DNA of 64,000 nt from Leptothoe sp034932105 (GCF_034932105.1 NZ_JAYGIG010000014.1:1-64000), one strand, 5' to 3'. Numbered from the stretch's first letter, positions 1 through 8,524 are shown. The notes: generated by a model from the letters alone, not told the origin. Translations and numbers: made by a program.

Positions 1-131
1 AACGACCGCTTGGTCAAACGATATCAACCACAGGCAACGGGGGGTTGACTGGCAGATGAAGGTCGATGATGCTCGCTGTAAGCTAGCCTCCGTTTACCCT
101 AAAATTAAGCTTTGACACTGCACTAGTCTAT
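1..131. mobile_element. right end of an IS630-like insertion sequence
   Basis: The transposase ends at 115 and recognisable pilM coding sequence starts at about 128, so the element boundary lies between 116 and about 131. The TA-rich stretch at 128-133 would suit IS630 target-site preference (TA duplication). The left end and terminal inverted repeat are outside the window. In a short-read assembly an IS end at a sequence edge could also be a contig-joining artefact. Confidence 0.55.
2..115 (+). CDS. IS630-family transposase, C-terminal fragment
   Basis: Only the last 37 codons are visible; the rest lies upstream of the window. The readable end contains the pieces GVDWQMKVDDARCKL and ASVYPKIKL followed by a TGA stop. 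This matches the usual tail of IS630/Tc1-type DDE transposases (a W-Q-x-x-x-x-D-A-R-x-K-L pattern followed by a Y-P motif). The family cuts and pastes into TA dinucleotides. The fragment stops about 12 bp before sequence that is clearly pilM, so it marks the right end of an insertion. The family call rests on motif memory, not on a search. Confidence 0.7.
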   Translation, partial: TTAWSNDINHRQRGVDWQMKVDDARCKLASVYPKIKL

Positions 132-889
132 ATTTGCCCTTTCCCCGCGAAGAAGCCGATGTCGACTATCAAAAGCTAGGTTTCTTTGTCGACGAAGACG
201 GCATCGAAAAAGTCCAGGTCCTGTTGGTAGCTGTCAAAAAAGAAGTTACCAATGCCTATATGGAAACCTTTCAGAAGGCCGGACTAAATCTCGATGTGGT
301 CGAAACCAGCAGCTTTGCCCTAATTCGAACCATTCGTGAGCAACTGCGACAGTTTACGCCCCAAGAAGCGGCGGCTATTGTCGACATTCAGTTTGAAAGT
401 ACAGAAATATCCATCGTTGTCGATGGCATTCCACATTTCTCACGGACAGTGCCCATCGGCACCTTTCAAATTCAAAGCGCCCTCAGCCGCGCCATGAATT
501 TACCCCCTACCCGTAATACAGAGCTGCTTCAGGGAATGACTGTACCGGCCACCCCAATGGATAGTATGGGGGCCCCCCAAATGTCCGGCGGTACTAACCC
601 AGGTACGGCAGCCATGCTCAGGGTACTGGGGGAGCTGTCCGATGAACTGCGACGTTCCATTGACTTTTACTTAAACCAGGGGGAAGACATGGAAGTTGCT
701 CAGCTGCTGCTGGCAGGACCGGGTAGCGCAATTGGCCAACTAGATGAGTTCTTTGCCCAACGTTTAAGTCTGCCGGCTAGCCCAATCGATCCGATTGAGT
801 CCCTGTCCCTAGAGGTGGGTGACGAAATTTCTGAAGCCCAACGTCCTGGGTTGGCAACAGTTCTGGGCTTGGGCCTGAGGGAGGTTTAG
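128..889 (+). pseudogene. pilM: pilM, 3' two-thirds only (type IV pilus ATPase-like protein, interrupted)
   Basis: PilM is a cytoplasmic actin-like protein that binds the N-terminus of PilN and links the pilus alignment complex PilMNOQ to the motor. The frame from 128 reads LYLPFPREEADVDYQKLGF and continues through typical PilM sequence (LVAVKKEV, SSFALIRTIR, VDIQFEST, FSRTVPIG) to a TAG at 887-889. About 254 residues remain of a family usually near 370, so the first actin-like subdomain with part of the nucleotide site is missing. A TGA at 113-115 closes the frame upstream, and the preceding sequence is a transposase tail. The TTG at 134 could serve as a start but is unlikely to give a working protein. 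The gene is followed 3 bp later by pilN. Confidence 0.8.
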
Positions 890-892
890 GAC

Positions 893-1675
893 ATGTACAG
901 CATAGATATCAATTTTCTCAATGATCGTGAAGAACGTCCTGTTTTAGCGACGCAATCATCGTCCGTGGTGCGGCGGTCCTCTAGAGATCGCACCCCCATC
1001 GCCATCGGTCTCGGTGTGCTGGTGGCGGCATTAGCTGGTGTAGGAGGTTTTTGGGGCTTACTCAAGTATCAAGAATCCACCTTGCAAACCCGTCAAGCTG
1101 AGCTAGCTCAGAAGCTGACTGAACTCCAGGCAAAACTAGCCCAGGTGGATCAGATCAAGGCAGAAACTGAGGCAGCCCGCTCAGAAAGTCGTGCTTTAGC
1201 CGGAGTATTCACCAAGATTCGCCCCTGGTCGGCCATTGTGAAGGATATTCAAAACCGGATTCCCACCCGCACCCAGCTCTCCAAAGTCAGCCAAACCCCA
1301 GGGGAGCCCATACCAGCCGCAGCTGGAGATGAGCCCATTCCCCCCGAAGCAGGCGGCATCAGCATTGATGGAACAGCCTGTTCCTTTGATGATGTCAATG
1401 ACTTTGTTCTGACACTGAAAAATTCTCCGTTCCTCGAGAGTGAGACAGTCAAGCTCAATACATCTGCATTGGGTAGTGAAGTCTTGGGTCGTTGTCCAGG
1501 GGAAGCTCAGCGGGACGAGCCCACGCAACTGGTGGACTACACCATTGTGGGCAACGTCAAAAGTGTGTCTACCGAACAGTTTGAGCGACTGCTGGCTGAA
1601 CTGGAAAATCAGCAAGCATCCGTCGGTCTTTCCTCTAGGTTAAAAGCCCTTTTAGAAACAGGAGTGCTCGAATAA
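893..1675 (+). CDS. pilN: PilN, type IV pilus inner-membrane alignment protein
   Basis: This bitopic inner-membrane protein pairs with PilO and recruits PilM through its cytoplasmic N-terminus. The first residues, MYSIDINFLNDREERP, carry the PilM-binding INxL-type motif (here INFLND). One membrane helix follows at about residues 37-58, then a coiled coil (about 60-105, rich in Q, L, A and E) and a periplasmic ferredoxin-like domain. At 260 aa it is near the family norm. It lies 3 bp after the pilM remnant and its stop overlaps the pilO start by one base (TAATG), so translation is probably coupled. If pilM is really cut, PilN would lack its cytoplasmic partner. Confidence 0.88.
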   Translation: MYSIDINFLNDREERPVLATQSSSVVRRSSRDRTPIAIGLGVLVAALAGVGGFWGLLKYQESTLQTRQAELAQKLTELQAKLAQVDQIKAETEAARSESRALAGVFTKIRPWSAIVKDIQNRIPTRTQLSKVSQTPGEPIPAAAGDEPIPPEAGGISIDGTACSFDDVNDFVLTLKNSPFLESETVKLNTSALGSEVLGRCPGEAQRDEPTQLVDYTIVGNVKSVSTEQFERLLAELENQQASVGLSSRLKALLETGVLE

Positions 1676-2514
1676 TGACATTAAGCGGAGACTTTATCCC
1701 GGCCGAAGACGACCTGTATGATGAATCGTTAAACCCTGTTATCTTTGGCATTGAGTTAACCCCAAAGGTTTTGGGCATCCTGGCAGCCCTAGCTGGTATT
1801 GGTTTAGCCATATTCCTGTTTCAGCGATTTGTGCAACCTGTGCGTCTCAGTAATCAAGCCCTCAGAGCCGAAATCGCGGAAAAGGAGCAGCAGTTGGCAA
1901 CCCAAGCTGAACGATTAGAAGAAATTGCCAAACTTGAAGAATTGCGGGATGCCGCTCTTCTACAGCGTCGCAATGTCTATTCTCTATTTTCAGATGAGTC
2001 CTCCATGGATACGCTGCTCCTAGACATCAACCAGCGGATTAAAAATAGCAATGCGTCCATCGGGGCTGCCCGCAATCAGGTCATAGCTCGGGGTATTCCC
2101 CCAATTATTGTTGAGGCGCAGCTGAAAAAATTTGTCCCTAGCGGAGAAACCGTCGTCCAAGACGGCAGCCTGGGCGCAGAGGTGAATGACAAGCTAAAAC
2201 GTCAGACCTACAGCGTTGAGTTTTCCGGAGACTTTGCCCAGACCCAATCAATTCTGAGCAATGTCGAACGGTTGGAACCCTTACTGTTGATGCGGGATTT
2301 TGCCCTGTCATCCTCTGAAACCGTGACTGAAACCGTTCTCAACAGCCAAGGGCAAGTGGTAGGACAGCCCAAACAGCGCATAAATTCCACTTTTGAATTG
2401 GATGCACTGATTCCAACGGGTGATCCCTCGGTTCCACCAGAAATTGCTCCACCGCCACCAGCGGAAGGTGAAACTGCTGAAGAACAGCCGCAGTCTGAAG
2501 AACAGCCGCAGTAG
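1675..2514 (+). CDS. pilO: PilO, type IV pilus inner-membrane alignment protein
   Basis: PilO forms a heterodimer with PilN in the periplasm and connects the inner-membrane platform with the secretin. The 279-aa product has a short cytoplasmic N-terminus, a hydrophobic helix at about residues 33-53 (VLGILAALAGIGLAIFLF), a coiled coil (about 58-105) and a periplasmic domain. It ends in a Pro/Glu/Gln-rich tail with EEQPQ repeats. The start ATG at 1675 overlaps the pilN stop. The tail is longer and more acidic than in proteobacterial PilO; this is common in cyanobacteria and may be a flexible spacer toward PilQ. Confidence 0.85.
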   Translation: MTLSGDFIPAEDDLYDESLNPVIFGIELTPKVLGILAALAGIGLAIFLFQRFVQPVRLSNQALRAEIAEKEQQLATQAERLEEIAKLEELRDAALLQRRNVYSLFSDESSMDTLLLDINQRIKNSNASIGAARNQVIARGIPPIIVEAQLKKFVPSGETVVQDGSLGAEVNDKLKRQTYSVEFSGDFAQTQSILSNVERLEPLLLMRDFALSSSETVTETVLNSQGQVVGQPKQRINSTFELDALIPTGDPSVPPEIAPPPPAEGETAEEQPQSEEQPQ

Positions 2515-2606
2515 GTTGTTGGATCAGTTACTTTCCCCTTGTTCAAACCCCCAAGGTTTCAGACCCTAACATCGACGTACTCTAATTAAGATTTAAGGAG
2601 TGAACT

Positions 2607-4670
2607 GTGAAACGACGCTTTTTCAAACTTGGAAGTTTAATGGCTGGCGGAGCTTTGAGCGTCCTCACAGCTCAGTCTGCTGAAGCCGCTGCTACAGCCA
2701 TCCAAAACGTTGAACTCAACGCAACTAAAACAGGCATGGAGCTGAAGCTTTCCACCAAGGGTGGCGACACTCCTCAAATCTTTGCAGTCCGTCGAGATAA
2801 TGTTCTGCAGGCAGACATTACCAATGCCCAGCTAGCCCTACCTAACAGCAAGGTCTACAGCAAGCAGAATCCTGATCCCACCATCAAGTCGATTCAGCTA
2901 GAAACCCTGGATGCCAATACAGTGCGGCTAACGATTCAGGGAGCTGATCAGGCACCGGTTGCTAATTTGGAGAAGGTCAATGGCCAGGGCCTTTTAGTGA
3001 GCCTTGACACCCGACCCAACGCTACTCCACAACCCAGTGTTCTACCCGAAACCATTGAAACGGTTACGGATCGGTCTTTGTTACCCACCCATCTAGCCCA
3101 AGCCGAAACAGACACCCCGGATGTTTTAGTGCCTAATCCTGAGGTGATCATCGATGGCACTCCGGTAACAACGCCTACACTAAATGGCGCGCCTCCGTTT
3201 TTACCCCGAGCTGTGGCCCCTCCGGTGGGAGACATTGCCGTTTCAGAAATCAATGCGGGTCTAGATGTGATTGATCTGGGCACAGCTGAGCGGGTACCCC
3301 GTTTGGTACTGAGGGATGCAACGGCCCGTGAAGCCCTGTCCTTATTGTCTCGCGCTGCGGGGCTTAACCTTGCCTTTACCGATACAGGTGGCGGAGAAGA
3401 CTCGGTGGGGGCGGATACCAAGGTGACCCTAGACATTGAAGACGAGCCTGTGCAGAACGTATTCAACTACGTTCTGCAGATCTCAGGATTGGAAGCCAAT
3501 CGCGTCGGTCGGACAATTTTTGTCGGACCTCGACTGCCCCAAGCGGCTCGAAATTTAATTGTGCGCAGTGTGCGAGTCAATCAAGTGGATGTGGCTACTG
3601 CCATTAATTTCTTGGTATTTATGGGGGCTGAGAGTGCCTTTGCCGATGAACAAGAAATTCAGGTGGTTGAGTCAACCATTGATGTGGGTGAAGAAGTAGA
3701 ACAAGTTGAAAGAACCGAGTTAGAGACCAGCGTTGAAATTCTGCGGGCTGACTATCAGGATTCACCAGCCCTGTTGCGAGGGCTGCAGGTAATTGGTGAT
3801 GCCCGTACTAGTTCCATAACCTTAGTGGGAAGTCCCCGCCAGGTCGAAATTGCTACAAGCCAGTTAGTTCAATTAGATCTACGCCGACGTCAGGTCGCCA
3901 TTAACCTGAGGGTGATTGACGTTAATCTGTCAGCACTAGAGGAGTTCAGTACGAGTTTCTCCTTTGGTGTTGATGATGTCTTCGCCAGACAAAATGGTGA
4001 GGGTGTTTTGGATTTGGTATTTAATAACGCTAACCCCTTAAACATCGGCCGGAACTTTATCGCTGCGCTGAATGCAACAATTACAAATGGCAATTCCAAA
4101 ATCATTACTGATCCAACATTGATTGTTCAAGAAGGACAGGATGCTTCAGTTAACCTGGTGGAAGAGGTCATTAACACAAGTACGCTTAACGCGATCATTA
4201 ATGAGAGTGGTGTCGTCACCGAGGAAAGGGAAGTGGAGTTAGTTGACGTGGGCCTGACCCTAGCCATTAATATCGATCGCATTGATGATAATGGTTTTGT
4301 ATCTCTGTCTGTTGCGCCTACTATCTCTTCGCCAGGAGCGCGAATTAATTTGGGGGGTGACAATAACTTTGTGATTCCAATTTCAACAAGAGCTCTAACC
4401 TCTGGACAGATTCGGGTACGTGATGGTCAAACCCTAGTGTTGTCGGGGATTATTGAGGACACTGATATTGCCACTACTAGCAAGGTTCCAATTTTGGGCG
4501 ATCTGCCGATCATTGGTGCATTGTTCCGTGACACCGGTACTAGAAATGAGCGTCAAGAGTTAATCGTGCTGCTGACGCCTCAAATTTTGGATGACTCTGA
4601 TGAAAGCATCTATGGCTATAGCTATACACCTGGGGAGGATGTCCGCGAGCTATTAGGCGAAACTGAATAG
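2607..4670 (+). CDS. pilQ: PilQ, type IV pilus secretin
   Basis: This is the outer-membrane gated channel for the pilus fibre. The 687-aa protein starts at a GTG preceded by AAGGAG at 2595-2600 and has a signal peptide ending near AQSAEA. An AMIN domain (about 35-135), which anchors to peptidoglycan, comes next. A linker leads to secretin N-terminal domains (VPRLVLRDATAREALSLL at about 230, then RSVRVNQVDVATAINFL). The C-terminal beta-barrel domain contains the conserved VPILGDLPIIGALFR signature. It is the last gene of the pilMNOQ operon, followed by a strong terminator. Its coding sequence looks intact, in contrast to pilM. Confidence 0.92.
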   Translation: MKRRFFKLGSLMAGGALSVLTAQSAEAAATAIQNVELNATKTGMELKLSTKGGDTPQIFAVRRDNVLQADITNAQLALPNSKVYSKQNPDPTIKSIQLETLDANTVRLTIQGADQAPVANLEKVNGQGLLVSLDTRPNATPQPSVLPETIETVTDRSLLPTHLAQAETDTPDVLVPNPEVIIDGTPVTTPTLNGAPPFLPRAVAPPVGDIAVSEINAGLDVIDLGTAERVPRLVLRDATAREALSLLSRAAGLNLAFTDTGGGEDSVGADTKVTLDIEDEPVQNVFNYVLQISGLEANRVGRTIFVGPRLPQAARNLIVRSVRVNQVDVATAINFLVFMGAESAFADEQEIQVVESTIDVGEEVEQVERTELETSVEILRADYQDSPALLRGLQVIGDARTSSITLVGSPRQVEIATSQLVQLDLRRRQVAINLRVIDVNLSALEEFSTSFSFGVDDVFARQNGEGVLDLVFNNANPLNIGRNFIAALNATITNGNSKIITDPTLIVQEGQDASVNLVEEVINTSTLNAIINESGVVTEEREVELVDVGLTLAINIDRIDDNGFVSLSVAPTISSPGARINLGGDNNFVIPISTRALTSGQIRVRDGQTLVLSGIIEDTDIATTSKVPILGDLPIIGALFRDTGTRNERQELIVLLTPQILDDSDESIYGYSYTPGEDVRELLGETE

Positions 4671-4697
4671 TTTGCATTTGTTTCCATAAGACTTAAT

Positions 4698-4740
4698 AAA
4701 AGCCCTGTAGGCCTATCCATAAAAGGTTTGCAGGGCTTTT
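4698..4740 (+). terminator. terminator of the pil operon
   Basis: A perfect 10-bp stem (AAAAGCCCTG at 4698-4707 and CAGGGCTTTT at 4731-4740), extendable by two A-T pairs, sits 28 bp after the pilQ stop. The 3' arm ends in a T-run. Confidence 0.8.
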
Positions 4741-4983
4741 ATGTAGTTTAAAACACAATTCTCAACCACAAATCCTATAAATTTTCCTAAAAATCGCTGA
4801 AATCCATATAAATTCAATGTTTTATAGATCTATATAGGTAAGGGACCCCTTAGAATGGGTCAGAGAAAACATGAGGCTCCAAGGGTTTCAGCGATCTGTT
4901 GAGATTTTCCTTATGTTTCTTTAACGATTTGTCCAACGATGGGCATGGTTCATTCATTGGTTTTAATCTGCGAGGAGACAAAG

Positions 4984-5262
4984 ATGAATAAAGGTGAACT
5001 GGTAGACAAGGTATCCGAAAAGGCCTCTGTGACTAAAAAGCAGGCTGATGCAGTTATTTCTGCAGCAATTGAATCAATCATGGAAGCGGTTTCCAGTGGT
5101 GAGAAGGTCACGTTAGTTGGGTTTGGTTCCTTTGAGCCCCGGCACCGTAAGGAACGGGAAGGACGTAATCCTAAAACGGGTGATACCATGGTCATCCCGG
5201 CGACCACCGTGCCTGCCTTTTCAGCTGGCAAGCTATTTAAGGAAATGGTGGCCAACAAGTAA
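4984..5262 (+). CDS. hup: HU family DNA-binding protein
   Basis: Histone-like nucleoid protein that bends DNA as a dimer. The 92-aa product starts MNKGELVDKVSEKASVTKKQ and has the HU signature in the beta arms (GFGSFEPRHRKEREGRNPKTG), then VPAFSAGKLFK. I choose the ATG at 4984, with GGAGAC just upstream, because it gives the standard HU N-terminus; the frame is open back to 4939 but that extension resembles nothing in the family. The long AT-rich leader (4741-4983) holds a 12-bp palindrome, TATAGATCTATA, at 4823-4834. Confidence 0.93.
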   Translation: MNKGELVDKVSEKASVTKKQADAVISAAIESIMEAVSSGEKVTLVGFGSFEPRHRKEREGRNPKTGDTMVIPATTVPAFSAGKLFKEMVANK

Positions 5263-5288
5263 TTAAGCTATCCGTCATTTGAGCAATA

Positions 5289-5376
5289 GTGTCGCTACGG
5301 CGCTTGAATATTGAGAATGTGTCTTGGAATTATGTTTCCATGGTTCACATTGCAATATTTCTAGCGGTAGCGACAC
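5289..5376. repeat. 88-nt long imperfect hairpin between hup and the next gene
   Basis: GTGTCGCTAC at 5289-5298 is perfectly complementary to GTAGCGACAC at 5367-5376. Further in, the arms keep pairing: CGCT with AGCG, ATATTG with CAATAT, AATGTG with CACATT, and TGGAA with TTCCA around a short loop. This is nearly one continuous imperfect stem of about 40 bp, followed by TTCTTTTATT. It could terminate hup, be a structured RNA, or be a dispersed palindromic element. Confidence 0.6.
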
Positions 5377-5467
5377 TTCTTTTATTGCCCTAAAACTCCC
5401 TTCACAGTGGCTGATTAATGGATGGGAGTGACCCCACCAGTACAATTGGCAGAAATAATGCTGGAAC

Positions 5468-6793
5468 ATGGCACGCTGCAGCACCGATTACGATCTAGCA
5501 ATTTTAGGGGGAAGTCTGGGCAGTCGGTTGGCTGCCTGTACCGCTGTCCGCAAAGGTGCCCGTGTTGCATTAATCGCGCCGAACTGGCCTGCCAATGATG
5601 CCGCAGATGCCCTCCTACAAAGACTCCAGGCTAAAAGGCTAACCTTCCCCACCGTGCCCTGGTCTGTCCTGGGTGATGGAGTTACTAACGGCGAATGCTC
5701 ACTGCCAATGCTCACGCCGACGGGACTGAGAACCCAAGGGATCGATGTGATTCTGGAACCGGCTAGGTTTACATCGGAACTGGCCTTAACGTTAGAAAAC
5801 CGTGACCTCAAGGCCAGTCGTTATTTGTTGACCGATGGCTATGGCGCATCCATACCCGAACTGGCCCAGGACAGTTTGCCCTGTCACCAGCTGACTCAGC
5901 TCAAAACCCTGCCCCATCACATTGCTGTCACTGGCCGTGGAGCTACGGCGGTGGAATGGGCTTACGCCCTAAGTCGTGTGGCGACGGTCACCCTGATTCT
6001 GCAGGATCACTCGTTGTTACCGGCAGAAGACTGGGATATTCAACGGCTGAGCGAGGTCCAGCTCAACCATGGGGGGATTACGATAGTTGCCGCAGACCGT
6101 CTGGGGTCCGGTGGTACCCCTATCGAAGCGAAACAGGTCGATGCAGAACTGTTGGTAGCGGTGCCCCAGACCTATGGCTGGGAATCACTACAGCTAGAAA
6201 ATGTGGGCCTGCCCCCTGGGCATAGCACCATTGCAGTGAATCGGTATCTGCAAACAAGCTGCCCTCAAATCTACGTCAGTGGTGGCAGCTTAGGTGGGGA
6301 AAGTCGGCCCGAGTTAACCCAGCAAGAAACAGCCGTTGCTCTGGAAAATGCTCTGTTTGGCCGACGGCATATGATGCAATATGAACATGTGTTTTATTCG
6401 ATTCATCTGCTGTCCCCCATCGGCCGTTGGGGGTTAACTGAAGGCCAAGCCAGGGAGCTCCATGGCCATGACGTGCAGATATTTCAAGCCTCTTGTCTGC
6501 CAATGGTGGCGGATCAGGTGGCCCAGACTAATTTTTGCAAAATCATCACCATAGGCGATCAAATTCTGGGGGTGCATCTGATGGGGGAGGGTGCCCCTGA
6601 CCTGGTGGCCACCTTGGGAAATTGCCCGACGATGAATGCCCTGGGGCAGAGCATCACAGCTAGGGTGAAACCTGGTACCTTGGCCGATGCCATCCATCAA
6701 GCAATTGAACAATGGCAAGGCTCCCGCTGGAAGGGGGGGCAATGGCGACGAGATTGGGCTGAAAATTGGTTTAATTTTCGGCGTTCGATGTAG
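5468..6793 (+). CDS. FAD-dependent pyridine nucleotide-disulfide oxidoreductase-like protein
   Basis: The fold is that of glutathione reductase and dihydrolipoamide dehydrogenase. There is an N-terminal FAD dinucleotide-binding motif (LAILGGSLGSRLAACTAV, residues 9-26), a second Rossmann motif (IAVTGRGATAVEWAYALSR) and a C-terminal dimerisation domain (from about 310, including TNFCKIITIGDQILGVHLMG). The redox-active CxxxxC pair that normally follows the first FAD motif is absent, so it is not a standard disulfide reductase. The 441-aa length is normal. The substrate is unknown. It stands alone between a hairpin and the convergent dcd gene. Confidence 0.72.
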   Translation: MARCSTDYDLAILGGSLGSRLAACTAVRKGARVALIAPNWPANDAADALLQRLQAKRLTFPTVPWSVLGDGVTNGECSLPMLTPTGLRTQGIDVILEPARFTSELALTLENRDLKASRYLLTDGYGASIPELAQDSLPCHQLTQLKTLPHHIAVTGRGATAVEWAYALSRVATVTLILQDHSLLPAEDWDIQRLSEVQLNHGGITIVAADRLGSGGTPIEAKQVDAELLVAVPQTYGWESLQLENVGLPPGHSTIAVNRYLQTSCPQIYVSGGSLGGESRPELTQQETAVALENALFGRRHMMQYEHVFYSIHLLSPIGRWGLTEGQARELHGHDVQIFQASCLPMVADQVAQTNFCKIITIGDQILGVHLMGEGAPDLVATLGNCPTMNALGQSITARVKPGTLADAIHQAIEQWQGSRWKGGQWRRDWAENWFNFRRSM

Positions 6794-6821
6794 ATTCGCG
6801 GTAAAGCCGTTGTACCGGCCA

Positions 6822-7415
6822 TTAAACCTTGGCTAAGGTCACTATTTCTGGTTGGTCTTGGTATTTGCCCTGGCGGGTCTCATAGCTAACTTGGCAGGGG
6901 TCACCTTCTAAAAAGAGCAGCTGTACTACGCCCTCACTGGCATAGATGCGACAGTCTGCACTGGAGGAATTGGAAAACTCTAGGGTGAGATATCCCCGCC
7001 AGCCAGCTTCTGCCGGGGTGAGGTTGGCAATGATGCCACAGCGGGCATAGGTGCTTTTGCCAATGCAAATGGTGGTGATGTTATCGGGAATGGACAAACG
7101 CTCAAACGCTACACCTAGGCCATAGGAATGGGCAGGCAAAATAAAATAGCTGCCATTTTCATCGGTGCGCAACTTTGTGGGTTCTAGGTTTTCTGGGTTA
7201 AAGTGCTTGGGGTCAATGACGGTACCGGGCACGTGGCGGAAAATCCGAAATTCTTTGGCTGATAGGCGAATATCGTAGCCAAAGGAAGAAAGACCATAGC
7301 TAATGACAGGTACGTTGGTACCCTGCCAATCCATGCGTCTGACTAGCGCAGGCTCAAAGGGCGTAATCATCCCTTCACTGGCCATGCTGTGAATCCAAGC
7401 ATCATTTTTAATCAT
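6822..7415 (-). CDS. dcd: dCTP deaminase
   Basis: Converts dCTP to dUTP plus ammonia, feeding dTMP synthesis. The 197-aa protein has the family landmarks: SFGYDIRLS near the N-terminus, GKSTYARCGI (the Ser and Arg that bind the triphosphate) and GYLTLEFSN, whose Glu is the catalytic base. The C-terminus (YETRQGKYQDQ) carries the nucleotide-enclosing Q-G-x-Y-Q segment. It is convergent with the preceding oxidoreductase (28 bp apart). A later Met (MASEGMITPF) is a possible alternative start. Confidence 0.93.
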   Translation of the reverse strand: MIKNDAWIHSMASEGMITPFEPALVRRMDWQGTNVPVISYGLSSFGYDIRLSAKEFRIFRHVPGTVIDPKHFNPENLEPTKLRTDENGSYFILPAHSYGLGVAFERLSIPDNITTICIGKSTYARCGIIANLTPAEAGWRGYLTLEFSNSSSADCRIYASEGVVQLLFLEGDPCQVSYETRQGKYQDQPEIVTLAKV

Positions 7416-7550
7416 TCTTTATCCCTCGCTCCTCACAGCTCACCACTTAATAGTTCACCCTTTAATAAAAGTAACCTGATCAGACTCACCCGGTGGGCAA
7501 GCCCCAATGTATGAACCACGGTTATCTTTTCAAAGCTAATCCCTTCAAAC

Positions 7551-8138
7551 CTAAGGTAAAAACTCTCGCCTAAATTCGGTGACCTGATCGGCCATGGAGA
7601 GGATGGAGTAGGGCATTTTGGGCCCGGTCAAAATGATATCCATTTGGGAAGGGCGCTGTTGTAGTAGCTCTAGCACTTCCGCTTCTGGAATAAGGCCATA
7701 GTCCATGGCCAGGCTCAGTTCATCTAACATCACTAGGCCGTATTGATCGTCCTGGACAGCTGTTTTGACGTAGGTCCACAGCTCGCTCACGGCGGCCTGG
7801 GCATCGTGGGTGGTTTCAAAGATACAGCCTGAATAACCGCAGCGCACCCAGTCTAGGTTTTGGCCCATTTGGGTGATGTGGTCTGGGCCTTGATCAATGC
7901 CTCCTTTGAGAAATTGAGCCACTAGCACTGACATGCCCTGATCGGCAGACCGTAGGGCTTGGACCATGACGTTGGTAAAAAAACTGCGGTGGACCGATGT
8001 AAATACCCGCAGGGAGCCTTCAATGGCTTGTAGCAACGGGTGACGATCCCCTTGGGAAAGCATGGGTGGGGCATCAGGGGTGGGGGGAATTCGGGAGGGA
8101 TGGCGGGTATTGTGGGTCACCCTCAGCTGTTGAACCAT
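7551..8138 (-). CDS. CobA/BtuR-like protein without a P-loop
   Basis: The body resembles cob(I)yrinic acid a,c-diamide adenosyltransferase: VLVAQFLKGG, LVMLDELSLAMDYGLIP, VLELLQQRP, DIILTGPKMPYSILSMAD and VTEFR all match the CobA order. Where CobA has the Walker A GNGKGKTTAA, this protein has SVHRSFFTNV, and the C-terminal segment after TEFR is missing. I recall this variant as conserved in cyanobacteria (annotated as a P-loop NTPase family protein), so it is probably functional in another role rather than decayed. ATP-dependent adenosylation by the usual mechanism seems unlikely. It lies downstream of no obvious cobalamin gene. Confidence 0.65.
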   Translation of the reverse strand: MVQQLRVTHNTRHPSRIPPTPDAPPMLSQGDRHPLLQAIEGSLRVFTSVHRSFFTNVMVQALRSADQGMSVLVAQFLKGGIDQGPDHITQMGQNLDWVRCGYSGCIFETTHDAQAAVSELWTYVKTAVQDDQYGLVMLDELSLAMDYGLIPEAEVLELLQQRPSQMDIILTGPKMPYSILSMADQVTEFRREFLP

Positions 8139-8267
8139 AAAACGCTATATCTAGTAGCACTTTCGTTAGTAGCGACCTAAATATAGCGCATACAGGGTGA
8201 ATTTAGGGGACAGCTTAACATGATGAATTTCAGCTTGGTTTTGGCAGTTGAGCCATGCTGAAGGTCG

Positions 8268-8369
8268 TTAGAAAAAAATTGGGGAGGCTAGGGCAACTGT
8301 GGTGATGAGGGTCAGGGTTGCGATCGCAACCACCACCGTCAGCTTATTTGCTTTAATGCGTTTTTTCAT
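8268..8369 (-). CDS. candidate 33-residue single-helix membrane peptide
   Basis: An ATG at 8369-8367 opens a 33-codon frame ending in TAA at 8270-8268. The peptide is basic at the N-terminus (MKKRIKANK), then hydrophobic (LTVVVAIATLTLITTVALA), and ends in SPIFF. That is the profile of a one-helix membrane protein, or of a signal peptide ending in ALA. GGGTGAGG lies just upstream, closer to the ATG than usual. I recognise no named photosystem or NDH small subunit. The stretch 8139-8555 has no other gene. Confidence 0.35.
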   Translation of the reverse strand: MKKRIKANKLTVVVAIATLTLITTVALASPIFF

Positions 8370-8479
8370 GCCTCACCCCATTTGCGGTTAACAGGTGCTG
8401 ATAGGTGGCCATCCTAACATGGCGTATTGGGAGTACCACAACACAGCCTGCAACAGCCTTAGCACGCTATGGTCAAACA

Positions 8480-8524
8480 GCGCCCCCATGGCCTGACCGA
8501 TGGTTTGGCCGAAGCCATGGGCGC
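8480..8524. repeat. inverted repeat upstream of the HAD gene
   Basis: The left arm at 8480-8492 (GCGCCCCCATGGC) and the right arm at 8514-8524 (GCCATGGGCGC) pair with a two-base bulge around a 21-nt loop, 31 bp before the next start codon. No T-run follows, so it is more likely a 5' leader structure or an operator than a terminator. Confidence 0.4.

Noticed and set aside
4823..4834. palindrome TATAGATCTATA as an operator for hup
   Set aside because: Short, AT-rich and alone; nothing else supports a regulator site.
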